Of a stretch of 7,056 nt of DNA, positions 1 to 5,517 are shown one piece after another. A program made the translations under genes and the position numbers. The notes below the pieces were generated by a model. The model searched no databases. It had not been told where the DNA came from and saw only the letters and a program-made list of their open reading frames with translations. The stretch lies in contig JABFSY010000458.1 in NCBI GenBank assembly GCA_013140395.1, forward strand, positions 1 to 7,056, given 5' to 3'. This DNA comes from Cyclobacteriaceae bacterium. GTDB lineage: Bacteria > Bacteroidota > Bacteroidia > Cytophagales > Cyclobacteriaceae. Positions within the stretch are counted from its first letter, which is position 1. Each line of letters starts with the position of its first letter.

Positions 1-596
1 ATTATATTCCGATTAATAAGAATCAGTTTTTAATTTGTGTAGCAGATGTCAGCGGTAAGGGGATACCAGCGGCCTTAATGATGTCTAATTTTCAAGCTTC
101 ACTTCGTACGCTGTTGCGCCAGACACCCAACCTGACGGAAATCGTTGAAGCGCTCAATTTTCAAGTACTGGACAATACTAAAGGTGAAAAATTTATAACT
201 TTTTTTGGAGCCATCTATGACATTAACCTGCGTACAATGGTGTATGTAAATGCCGGTCATAATCCACCTTTGCTTTATGATCGTAAAAATGGTATTCGTC
301 TGCTGGAGGAAGGGTCGACTGTACTAGGCGCCATGCACCCTTTACCTTTTATACACGAAGGATTTATCACTGATTTAAGTGAATTTACATTACTCGCCTA
401 TACTGATGGATTAACCGAAACGGTAAATGAACAAGAACAAGAGTTCGGTCCACAAGCGTTGCATGATTATTTTGCAAAAAACCATTTGAAAGACCTGAAA
501 ACCATCCATCAGGATATCATTGTCACCCTCGATGGATTCAAGGGAAAAAATGGATATCGGGATGACATCACCTTGTTAACATGTCGTGTCGAGTAA
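1..596 (+). CDS. SpoIIE-type PP2C serine/threonine phosphatase, C-terminal part (5' truncated by window)
   Basis: The reading frame is open from the left edge (first full codon at 3) to TAA at 594-596, so only the last ~197 residues are visible. The fragment holds the metal-dependent phosphatase core of the RsbU/SpoIIE group: DVSGKGIPAAL at 45-77 with a metal-binding Asp, NAGHNPP near 250-272, YTDGLTE at 399-419, and DDITLL at 561-578 with the final metal-ligand Asp. In this family such domains dephosphorylate a phosphoserine on an anti-anti-sigma (STAS) protein in partner-switching regulation, and the missing N-terminus usually carries GAF, PAS, HAMP or other sensor domains. Here the sensor and the partner cannot be seen. 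An internal ATG at 78 is not the start, because the conserved DVSGKG motif lies before it. Family assignment is secure; the physiological role is unknown. Confidence 0.93.
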   Translation, partial: YIPINKNQFLICVADVSGKGIPAALMMSNFQASLRTLLRQTPNLTEIVEALNFQVLDNTKGEKFITFFGAIYDINLRTMVYVNAGHNPPLLYDRKNGIRLLEEGSTVLGAMHPLPFIHEGFITDLSEFTLLAYTDGLTETVNEQEQEFGPQALHDYFAKNHLKDLKTIHQDIIVTLDGFKGKNGYRDDITLLTCRVE

Positions 597-709
597 GTCA
601 TGAATATAAACCAAACAGACGTGGGATCTGTGCAATGGAAAAGTTTGATGGATTTGTTGATGAGTTGGGTATTGGAAATAAATCTAAAATAACAAACCTT
701 AAATCCTGA
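581..709 (+). other. Doubtful 42-codon ORF in the gap after the phosphatase; possible gene remnant
   Basis: ATG at 581 lies inside the phosphatase end in another frame, and the ORF stops at TGA 707-709, seven bases before the deacetylase start and in that same frame. The second half, from an internal ATG at 635, reads MEKFDGFVDELGIGNKSKIT. This loosely resembles the first helix of RsbW-like anti-sigma ATPase domains, which often sit beside SpoIIE phosphatases. None of the ATPase motifs (N-box, G-box) is present. It may be a remnant of a deleted partner gene, a tiny real ORF, or chance. The similarity is a by-eye impression only. Confidence 0.2.
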
Positions 710-715
710 TTTCCT

Positions 716-1390
716 TTGTTTCGCACACCGTTTATACTGCCGCTTTTTTTTCCGGCTCTGACATGGCGAGTGAACACGATTGAAAAAGAATTGTTTCTCA
801 CTTTTGATGACGGCCCTATCCCGGGCCCAACAGAATTTGTGCTGGAGACATTGAAAAAATTTGATGCGAAGGCAACTTTTTTTTGCATTGGTGATAATAT
901 TAAGAAGTACCCCGAAATAGCAAGACGAATTATAACTGATAATCATCTGATCGCTAATCATACGTTCAACCATCTGAAGGGCTGGGGCACCTCTACCGAA
1001 AAATATGTTTCCAACGTGGCGCTATGTAAAAAAGAGATAGATGATTTGTTCCGCCCCAGTATTCAGGGGCAGTCTGGCCAAAGGCTGGTCGCTTCTGAGA
1101 AAAATTTATTTCGCCCGCCTTATGGCAGAATCAGATCAAAGCAAATCAAAGCTCTTACGGACAATTATAAAATTGTGATGTGGGATGTTCTTACATCAGA
1201 CTATTCTAAGTCACTTTCTCCCGAAAAATGTTTACGTGGAACGATTGACGCTGTTCGTTCTGGATCCATCATTGTTTTTCATGACAGCCTAAAAGCAGAG
1301 CGGAATATGACATATGCGTTGCCAAGATGTCTCGAACATTTTTCAGATCTTGGATTTAAGTTTAAAGCGTTGTCAAATTCACAACTTTGA
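716..1390 (+). CDS. NodB-domain polysaccharide deacetylase
   Basis: Carbohydrate esterase family 4 type enzyme of 224 aa, expected to remove N-acetyl groups from a polysaccharide or glycan using a divalent metal. All five NodB motifs are visible: TFDDGP at 29-34 (catalytic base D31, metal ligand D32), NHTFNH at 81-86 (metal ligands H82 and H86), RPPYGR at 133-138, MWDVLTSDY at 155-163, and IVFHDS at 186-191 with H189. About 20 residues before RPPYG (112-131) form a polar insert. There is no signal peptide; the N-terminus (6-17) is hydrophobic but short and proline-rich, so the cellular location is uncertain. The frame is closed by TGA at 707-709 and no ATG lies before the TFDDGP motif, so TTG at 716 is the likely start; GTG at 770 would remove the first 18 residues. 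There is no clear Shine-Dalgarno sequence. It is the first gene of the five-gene run, and its TGA overlaps the next start. The true substrate (peptidoglycan, exopolysaccharide or lipid-linked sugar) cannot be told from sequence. Confidence 0.9.
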   Translation: MFRTPFILPLFFPALTWRVNTIEKELFLTFDDGPIPGPTEFVLETLKKFDAKATFFCIGDNIKKYPEIARRIITDNHLIANHTFNHLKGWGTSTEKYVSNVALCKKEIDDLFRPSIQGQSGQRLVASEKNLFRPPYGRIRSKQIKALTDNYKIVMWDVLTSDYSKSLSPEKCLRGTIDAVRSGSIIVFHDSLKAERNMTYALPRCLEHFSDLGFKFKALSNSQL

Positions 1391-2475
1391 ATAGGCCTTT
1401 TACCGTTATCGTTTCTCCACTTGATTGGGGGCTGGGTCACGCCACACGGTGTATTCCTATTATAAGAGCGTTTCTCCAGCGGGACTGGAATGTATTGATT
1501 GCCACGAGTGGTGGGGCAATGCAACTGCTCAAACTAGAGTTTCCGCAGTTGACTTTCCTTGAGATCGCGTCCTACCAACCCGAATATGCAACAGATAGTC
1601 GACTGTTACCCAAGCTATTCCTTCAGTCATTTAAATTTGTTTCTGCCATTCGAAAGGAGCATCGGCAGCTGAATCAAATCCTTCGCGAATACCCTGTTGA
1701 TTTGGTCATCTCTGACAATCGGTTTGGTTGTTACTCCCAAAATGTCAAAAGCATTTTTGTGACCCATCAAATCAATTTTTTTTGGGGAGCCCCATTTAAT
1801 TGTGCATCTCGGCTGTTCAGTTTTTGGAACCGGCAGATGATCAAACGATTCAACGAATGTTGGGTGCCTGATTTTCCTGATCGTTCATTTTCTGGCGATC
1901 TCTCCGCAACCAATGATTTGCCAGTCGTTTTTGTCGGGCCGCTTTCTCGCTTTCATAAACCCACTCAACCCATTGAGTTCAAGTATGATTTACTTGTTCT
2001 GCTGTCCGGCCCAGAACCTCAACGAACGATCCTGGAAGTGTTGATTACCCAACAGTTGACAAAACTTGATTTAAAAGTGATGTTTGTCTTAGGTAAGCCC
2101 TATCACGGAGATTCGATTGTTTCGAAGGGGCAAATGAGTCGGGTAGGGCATCTGCGAGCAGAAGAACTTAAGCGTATCATTGAGGAATCCCGATTTGTTG
2201 TTTGCCGCTCTGGTTATAGTTCCATCCTAGATTTGGCGGCATTGCAAAAGAGAAATCTAATAATGATACCCACTCCAGGGCAACCGGAACAAGAATATCT
2301 GGCAAAATTCTTACTTGACAAGAACTGGGTCTATACGGTACCTCAAAAGGATTTTGATCTTGGGAAGGCAATCGATCATGCGGTTGGCTTTCTTGGACTA
2401 AATTGCGGTGAAGTTGAGGGAGACTTACTCCATACAGCTATCAATCGCTTGGAAAGTTCATTTAACAAGAAATGA
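1387..2475 (+). CDS. MurG-like GT-B fold glycosyltransferase of unknown acceptor
   Basis: A 362-aa protein with the two-domain plan of GT-B glycosyltransferases. The N-terminal Rossmann half opens with a beta strand followed by PLDWGLGHATRCIPI (11-25), equivalent to the glycine-rich GHxxR acceptor or lipid-side loop of MurG-like enzymes. The C-terminal half has CRSGYSSILDLAALQKRN (273-290) and PTPGQPEQEY (295-304), matching the nucleotide-sugar binding region of glycosyltransferase family 28 C-terminal domains. There are no membrane helices, so it is probably a cytoplasmic or peripheral enzyme. The frame is closed by TAA at 1363-1365 and the first plausible start is TTG at 1387, overlapping the deacetylase stop as TTGA. 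The next ATG (1519) would delete the GLGH loop. The neighbouring deacetylase and lipid kinase suggest a glycolipid or lipid-linked glycan product, which is inference. It is not MurG itself: length and motifs differ and no cell-wall cluster surrounds it. Confidence 0.8.
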   Translation: MNRPFTVIVSPLDWGLGHATRCIPIIRAFLQRDWNVLIATSGGAMQLLKLEFPQLTFLEIASYQPEYATDSRLLPKLFLQSFKFVSAIRKEHRQLNQILREYPVDLVISDNRFGCYSQNVKSIFVTHQINFFWGAPFNCASRLFSFWNRQMIKRFNECWVPDFPDRSFSGDLSATNDLPVVFVGPLSRFHKPTQPIEFKYDLLVLLSGPEPQRTILEVLITQQLTKLDLKVMFVLGKPYHGDSIVSKGQMSRVGHLRAEELKRIIEESRFVVCRSGYSSILDLAALQKRNLIMIPTPGQPEQEYLAKFLLDKNWVYTVPQKDFDLGKAIDHAVGFLGLNCGEVEGDLLHTAINRLESSFNKK

Positions 2476-2819
2476 AAAAGCTATTTCACTCATTCAAGTT
2501 TGCATTTCAGGGTTTTTGGCTCGCGTGCAAAGAGCAGTCTAATTTGCGGATTCATTTATTCATTTCGGCAGTGGTGGTTGGGTTGGCCTTCTACTTTGGG
2601 GTAAGCAAGTTGGACTGGTGCATTTTATTATTGTGTATTGGGCTGGTCATCTCTCTGGAGTTAATGAATTCTTCAATAGAAGGTATTGTCGATTTAGTAA
2701 GCCCGGAGCGGCAGGTGAAAGCGGGTAAGATTAAAGACATTGCTGCAGCGGCAGTTCTCGTTTCAGCCGCTGTTTCGTTTTTTGTGGGACTACTAATTTT
2801 TTCTAAATATTTCTTTTGA
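2472..2819 (+). CDS. dgkA: DgkA-family integral membrane lipid kinase (diacylglycerol or undecaprenol kinase)
   Basis: A 115-aa membrane protein, typical length for the DgkA family. It has an amphipathic N-terminus (KLFHSFKFAFQGF), then three hydrophobic segments at about 29-43, 48-66 and 90-113. The signature ELMNSSIEGIVDL (63-75) carries the catalytic Glu63 and the ATP/metal ligands Asn66, Glu70 and Asp74. KDIAAAAV (88-95) is the second conserved stretch. The enzyme phosphorylates a membrane lipid alcohol at the inner membrane: diacylglycerol in E. coli, undecaprenol in many Gram-positive bacteria. The sequence alone does not decide which, although an undecaprenol substrate would suit a neighbourhood of glycan enzymes. 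The start ATG overlaps the previous stop as ATGA, so translation is probably coupled. Family call is firm, substrate open. Confidence 0.92.
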   Translation: MKKLFHSFKFAFQGFWLACKEQSNLRIHLFISAVVVGLAFYFGVSKLDWCILLLCIGLVISLELMNSSIEGIVDLVSPERQVKAGKIKDIAAAAVLVSAAVSFFVGLLIFSKYFF

Positions 2820-2821
2820 GA

Positions 2822-3616
2822 ATGGCGAATTTTTGGATTGACACGCACGCGCACATTTATAAGGAAGAGTTTCAACTAGACCGGGTTGACATGCTGGCTC
2901 GTAGTACAAAAGCCGGAATGGCCCGAATTTATATGCCCAATATTGATCATACGTCCATTGATGATATGATGGAGTTGGAGGCAAAAAATCCAACAACTTG
3001 CATACCCATGATGGGGCTTCATCCATGTTCTGTAAAAAGGGATTTTGAGAAAGAACTCTACCAAGTAGAAGCTTGGCTGTCAAAGCGAAAATTTGCGGCA
3101 GTTGGTGAAATGGGTACCGATTTGTATTGGGACAAAACATTTTGGGATCAGCAAAAAGAAGCTTTTTTGATTCAGGTTGAATGGGCCAAGAAGTATGAAC
3201 TTCCCATTGTAATTCACTGCCGAGAATCTTTACAGGAAACGATCGAGTTGTTGGAACCATTACTCAATGGAAAACTAACGGGTGTCTTTCATTGTTTTTC
3301 TGGATCGATTGAACAGGCGAAACGAATCGCGGACATGGGATTCTATGTTGGACTGGGAGGAGTTGCAACATTTAAAAAGAGTGGATTGGAAGACATCATT
3401 CCAACTATTGATTTAGAGAATATTGTATTGGAAACAGACTGCCCTTATTTGGCGCCCGTTCCCCATCGCGGCAAGCGAAACGAACCTGCGTATATTCCTC
3501 TCATCGCACAGAAGATCGCAGAGTTGAAAAAGATCACATTAGAAGAACTTTCCCACATCACGGTTTCCAATTCAAAGAAACTTTTTAACGACCCGTATGA
3601 GCTATCAGATTATTAA
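2822..3616 (+). CDS. tatD: TatD-family metal-dependent hydrolase / DNase
   Basis: A 264-aa TIM-barrel amidohydrolase-type protein. The metal ligands are all present: DTHAH (H9 and H11), GEMGTDLYWD (E96), VIHCRE (H132), FHCFSG (H157) and ETDCPYLAP (D206). The GEMGTDLYWD form of the third motif, with YWD after the usual GLD-like segment, is common in Bacteroidota members. TatD proteins are cytoplasmic 3'-5' exonucleases acting on single-stranded DNA or RNA in E. coli; the exact substrate here is unknown. The ATG at 2822 begins two bases after the DgkA stop. An in-frame TTG at 2816, overlapping that stop, would add only two residues and is less likely. The 3' end overlaps the asparaginase gene by 20 bp. 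Sixty per cent of the gene is covered by antisense ORFs that have no recognisable domains. Confidence 0.93.
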   Translation: MANFWIDTHAHIYKEEFQLDRVDMLARSTKAGMARIYMPNIDHTSIDDMMELEAKNPTTCIPMMGLHPCSVKRDFEKELYQVEAWLSKRKFAAVGEMGTDLYWDKTFWDQQKEAFLIQVEWAKKYELPIVIHCRESLQETIELLEPLLNGKLTGVFHCFSGSIEQAKRIADMGFYVGLGGVATFKKSGLEDIIPTIDLENIVLETDCPYLAPVPHRGKRNEPAYIPLIAQKIAELKKITLEELSHITVSNSKKLFNDPYELSDY

Positions 3617-4667
3617 CATCAATACTGCATCTCCGGATCAAGCCAAGTCCAAGGTGCTCATTATCTATACAGGTGGCACATTTGGTATGGCCTACGATGT
3701 GCGTGGCGTTTTGATTCCATTTGACTTTTCTTTGATTCTGCATCACTTGCCCGCTCTTCGGAGTTTACAACTAGACTTGACAGTTATCTCATTTGATCAA
3801 CCGATCGATTCGTCTAACATAGGCCCAACCCACTGGAAGGAAATTGGGCAAATCATTTTTGATCATTATGCCGATCAAGATGGCTTTGTTGTGTTGCACG
3901 GCACCGATACGATGTCGTTTACCGCATCCGCTCTCAGTTTTATGTTGCAGGGTTTAGGCAAACCCGTTGTTTTTACGGGCGCACAACTTCCGATCAGCGA
4001 ACCGAGGTCAGATGCGAGAGAAAATTTAATTACGGCCCTGGAGATCGCATCAGCCAAGACAAAAGAGGGAAAGGCCATGGTTCCTGAAGTATGTTTGTAT
4101 TTTGACAGTGCCTTATTGAGGGGAAATCGATCTAGAAAAGTAGAGAGTATGCATTTTGATGCATTTCAATCTGAAAACTATCCCGCTTTGGCAAAGGCTG
4201 GTGTCGCCATTGATTACAATGACGCAGCAATTCACAAAGTTTCTGTTCCAAAAGCACTTAAGTTAAGGACGCGGTTTGACACTGGTATCGCCATCTTAAA
4301 ATTGTTCCCGGGAATTCCCAATGACACCATTGACGCTATTCTTTCTACAAAGGGCTTGCGAGCGCTGATTATTGAAACATTCGGTTCTGGCAATGCGCCT
4401 TCTTCGACTTGGTTTCGGCAGGCTTTGAAGACTAGAATTGAGCAGGGCCTTTTTGTTGTTAATATTTCGCAATGCCCGGGAGGCATGGTGGAGCAAGGAA
4501 GGTACGAAACAGGCAAATGGTTGGAGGAGATTGGTGTTATCAGCGGACGAGACATGACTACGGAAGCGGCCGTAACAAAACTAATGATTTTGATAGGAGA
4601 GCAGGGGGCAGAGAAAGCAAAAGAATTGATAGGTAAGCCGTTAGCGGGGGAAATGAGCGAGCAATAA
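3597..4667 (+). CDS. ansA: Type I (cytoplasmic) L-asparaginase
   Basis: A 356-aa enzyme that hydrolyses L-asparagine to aspartate and ammonia. The first catalytic site is IYTGGTFGM (23-31) with nucleophile Thr25; the second is HGTDTM (101-106) with Thr103 and Asp104. RGNRSRK ends at Lys181, the expected triad lysine. Other family landmarks are FTGAQLPI and DARENLITALEIA. There is no signal peptide, which matches the cytoplasmic low-affinity type I (AnsA) class rather than the periplasmic type II enzymes. About 18 residues precede the first core strand, a common short extension. ATG at 3597 overlaps tatD by 20 bp; no other start lies before the TGGT motif. It is the last gene of the operon, and the inverted repeat at 4685-4761 follows 17 bp after the stop. 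Confidence 0.93.
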   Translation: MSYQIININTASPDQAKSKVLIIYTGGTFGMAYDVRGVLIPFDFSLILHHLPALRSLQLDLTVISFDQPIDSSNIGPTHWKEIGQIIFDHYADQDGFVVLHGTDTMSFTASALSFMLQGLGKPVVFTGAQLPISEPRSDARENLITALEIASAKTKEGKAMVPEVCLYFDSALLRGNRSRKVESMHFDAFQSENYPALAKAGVAIDYNDAAIHKVSVPKALKLRTRFDTGIAILKLFPGIPNDTIDAILSTKGLRALIIETFGSGNAPSSTWFRQALKTRIEQGLFVVNISQCPGGMVEQGRYETGKWLEEIGVISGRDMTTEAAVTKLMILIGEQGAEKAKELIGKPLAGEMSEQ

Positions 4668-4683
4668 CCAATCAATTGAAAAA

Positions 4684-4709
4684 CCCTCCTTCGCTGAAGC
4701 TACGGAGGG
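4684..4709 (+). repeat. Palindrome-like repeat, copy A
   Basis: A 26-bp copy bounded by CCCTCC and GGAGGG, with core TTCGCTGAAGCTAC. It lies just after the asparaginase gene. It is matched in the same orientation by copies C (5077-5100) and D (5111-5136), and in reverse by copy B (4737-4761). Compared with D it is identical at 20 of 26 positions without gaps, offset exactly 427 bp. Confidence 0.88.
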
Positions 4710-4714
4710 TGTTA

Positions 4715-4741
4715 CGGAGAGGGAGGATTCGACTTGCCCTC
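4715..4741 (-). pseudogene. Fragment of the tRNA-Ser 3' end (T-arm and acceptor strand)
   Basis: On the + strand, CGGAGAGGGAGG (4715-4726) is identical to 5142-5153 of the intact tRNA-Ser gene. After a one-base deletion ATTCGA follows, then a short divergent stretch and CCCTC, matching the T-loop and 5' T-stem. It is therefore a decayed copy of the last ~27 bases of the tRNA, including the discriminator, in the same orientation and 427 bp away. It cannot form a tRNA. Such a copy is the usual trace of an element that used the tRNA 3' end as attachment or insertion site. Confidence 0.75.
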
Positions 4742-4761
4742 TGTAGCTTTAGCGGAGGAGG
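4737..4761 (-). repeat. Palindrome-like repeat, copy B (inverted)
   Basis: Its reverse complement begins CCTCCTCCGCTAAAGCTACA and ends GAGGG, matching copy A at 22 of 25 positions; the three differences are all transitions that keep G-U pairing with A. It lies between the tRNA fragment and the 3' end of the GIY-YIG gene, which it follows by 22 bases on the minus strand. Confidence 0.85.
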
Positions 4762-4783
4762 CACCATTTTTGTTCCTTATTGG

Positions 4784-5038
4784 TTAGCCCGAGGATGAGC
4801 GCTTAATAAAATGCATATTTCTAAAAGCAATCCCAGAACCAGACTTCAGGTATTTTTCAAAGGCAAAAGCATCTTCCTTGTTCTTGAAGGCGCAATAAAA
4901 GACTAACTCAACCGGAAGCCTAGTTTTAGTATATTCGACATAACCCTGAAGATGCCTCGCCAAACGTGCATCGATGTCGTTGGTGCATCCTGTGTAAATG
5001 GTGCCGTCTACACATTTAGGAATATAAACGAATTGCAT
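4784..5038 (-). CDS. Small stand-alone GIY-YIG domain nuclease-like protein
   Basis: An 84-aa protein made almost only of one GIY-YIG domain. The GIY position is VYI (4-6) and the YIG position is YTG (15-17), so both motif tyrosines (Y5, Y15) are kept. The catalytic Arg fits R25 in NDIDARLARH, and the metal-binding Glu fits E61 in FEKYLKSGSG. The usual middle segment TKTRLPVELVFY (37-48) is also present. All expected catalytic residues remain, so it could be active as a nuclease, nicking or cutting DNA. Related single-domain proteins are often labelled UvrC-like or homing-type endonucleases, and most have no known function. It runs against the upstream operon and in the same direction as tRNA-Ser, whose 3' end lies 103 bp upstream. 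Palindromic repeats flank both sides. No strong ribosome binding site is seen; AAAGGA lies ~12 bases before the ATG. The context suggests a mobile or parasitic gene rather than repair. Confidence 0.85.
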   Translation of the reverse strand: MQFVYIPKCVDGTIYTGCTNDIDARLARHLQGYVEYTKTRLPVELVFYCAFKNKEDAFAFEKYLKSGSGIAFRNMHFIKRSSSG

Positions 5039-5047
5039 ACTAAAAAA

Positions 5048-5072
5048 CCATCCTTTGATTTTGGTATGGAGG
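5048..5072 (+). repeat. Stem-loop, possibly a degenerate fifth repeat copy
   Basis: CCATCC and GGTATGG pair with one bulged T, giving six base pairs around a nine-base loop (5048-5070). The right end TATGGAGG (5065-5072) is shared with copy D. It sits ten bases upstream of the GIY-YIG start, within that gene's presumed leader. Membership of the repeat family is uncertain because the core does not match. Confidence 0.35.
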
Positions 5073-5076
5073 TAAA

Positions 5077-5100
5077 CCCTCCTACGCTGAAGCTACGGAG
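5077..5100 (+). repeat. Palindrome-like repeat, copy C
   Basis: CCCTCCTACGCTGAAGCTAC followed by GGAG. It differs from copy A at one position (A for T) over 24 bases, then diverges where A continues GG. It is closest to the consensus and lies between the GIY-YIG gene and the tRNA. Confidence 0.88.
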
Positions 5101-5110
5101 ACTAACCCTA

Positions 5111-5136
5111 ACCTCCTACGACAAAGCTATGGAGGG
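5111..5136 (+). repeat. Palindrome-like repeat, copy D, next to the tRNA 3' end
   Basis: CCTCCTACG, a divergent ACA, then AAAGCTATGGAGGG. It lies in direct orientation ten bases after copy C and five bases before the tRNA-Ser 3' end. It forms one end of the ~50-bp direct repeat shared with 4684-4732: after GGAGGGTG both copies run into CGGAGAGGGAGG of the tRNA. Confidence 0.82.
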
Positions 5137-5141
5137 TGAAG

Positions 5142-5226
5142 CGGAGAGGGAGGGATTCGAACCCTCGTTACCTTGCGGTAAACACGCTTTCCAAGCGTGC
5201 TCGATCGGCCACTCTGACACCTCTCC
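5142..5226 (-). tRNA. tRNA-Ser (anticodon GGA)
   Basis: An 85-base gene on the minus strand. The seven-base acceptor stem GGAGAGG/CCUCUCC pairs fully and is followed by discriminator G (complement of C5142), as usual for tRNA-Ser. The anticodon stem is CACGC/GCGUG with loop UUGGAAA; anticodon GGA is complementary to 5190-5192 and reads UCC and UCU. The long class II variable arm UUACC-GCAA-GGUAA is present, and the T-arm is GAGGG-UUCGAAU-CCCUC. CCA is not encoded (CTT follows), so it must be added by nucleotidyltransferase. The gene appears intact despite the repeats and GIY-YIG gene immediately downstream. Confidence 0.97.
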
Positions 5227-5227
5227 G

Positions 5228-5517
5228 AAAAAGCCTGCAAAGAAATAGATTTATACCTGCCCATCCAAGGACAAGATATGAATAAGCGACTCGCGATGAT
5301 GTTTCTGAAAACGGTTGGATTCCAGATCTGGGCAATCGGTTAGATTGCAATAGTAAAAGGCATCAATTCACCGTGACTTTTTCGATAATTGGTATTGTAT
5401 TGCTCGAAAGCAGTAAATAAGTACAAAGAATTTGAGTTTTTTTTCAAAAATCTTGTTGGGAAATCGGCAAAACCTTTAATTTTGGCCACTTCAAGTTTTA
5501 TCCATAAACCTTAAACC
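5228..5517. other. Intergenic region between divergent tRNA-Ser and exbB
   Basis: This 290-bp stretch separates the leftward tRNA from the rightward exbB gene and should hold promoters for both. I found a likely exbB promoter (5453-5484) but no convincing promoter for the tRNA. AT-rich tracts occur around 5395-5450. The only small + strand ORF is 21 codons (5278-5343) after AAGGA, with no recognisable features. No repeats of the type seen at 4684-5136 extend here. Confidence 0.6.
5453..5484 (+). promoter_or_regulatory. Putative Bacteroidota-type promoter of the exbB operon
   Basis: TAATTTTG at 5477-5484 matches the Bacteroidota -7 consensus TAnnTTTG exactly. TTG at 5453-5455 or 5456-5458, 18-21 bases upstream, can serve as the -33 element. 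Transcription would start near 5490, leaving a short leader before ATG 5518. Only the -7 box is a strong match, and the region is AT-rich. Confidence 0.5.

Larger units (their letters stand above)
4685..4771 (+). terminator. Long inverted repeat with T-run, probable terminator of the asparaginase operon
   Basis: Bases 4685-4709 pair with 4737-4761 without interruption: 22 Watson-Crick pairs and three G-U pairs (4691/4755, 4696/4750, 4704/4742), enclosing a 27-base loop. TTTTT follows at 4767-4771. The three wobble pairs hold only for an RNA read from the + strand; on the minus strand they become A-C mismatches. This favours a structure working in the asparaginase transcript. The loop contains most of the tRNA-Ser fragment. 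The T-run begins five bases after the stem, further than in a classic intrinsic terminator, so termination is inferred. Confidence 0.55.

Noticed and set aside
509..973. 154-codon minus-strand ORF across the phosphatase/deacetylase junction
   Set aside because: Lys/Arg/Phe/Cys-rich low-information peptide overlapping two well-supported genes; no domain seen.
2793..3260. 155-codon minus-strand ORF opposite tatD
   Set aside because: It lies wholly against a gene with complete catalytic motifs and has no recognisable motif of its own.
4232..4675. 147-codon minus-strand ORF opposite the asparaginase gene
   Set aside because: Shadow of the asparaginase frame with no motif or ribosome binding site.
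4684..5136. Possible CRISPR array from repeated ~25-bp units
   Set aside because: The copies are unevenly spaced, diverged and in mixed orientation, with a gene between them, and there are no cas genes.
4684..5226. Conventional integrative element or insertion sequence
   Set aside because: No integrase, transposase or conventional terminal repeats are present in the ~430-bp unit; only a GIY-YIG gene is available as possible mobility enzyme.
4952..5248. Plus-strand 98-codon ORF containing REGFEPSLPCG
   Set aside because: It is antisense to the GIY-YIG gene and then reads through the complement of tRNA-Ser; the peptide is a translation artefact of the tRNA and repeats.
5278..5343. 21-codon ORF (MNKRLAMMFLKTVGF...) in the exbB upstream region, preceded by AAGGA
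   Set aside because: Too short, no recognisable similarity or conserved pattern, and the region is better explained as promoter DNA.
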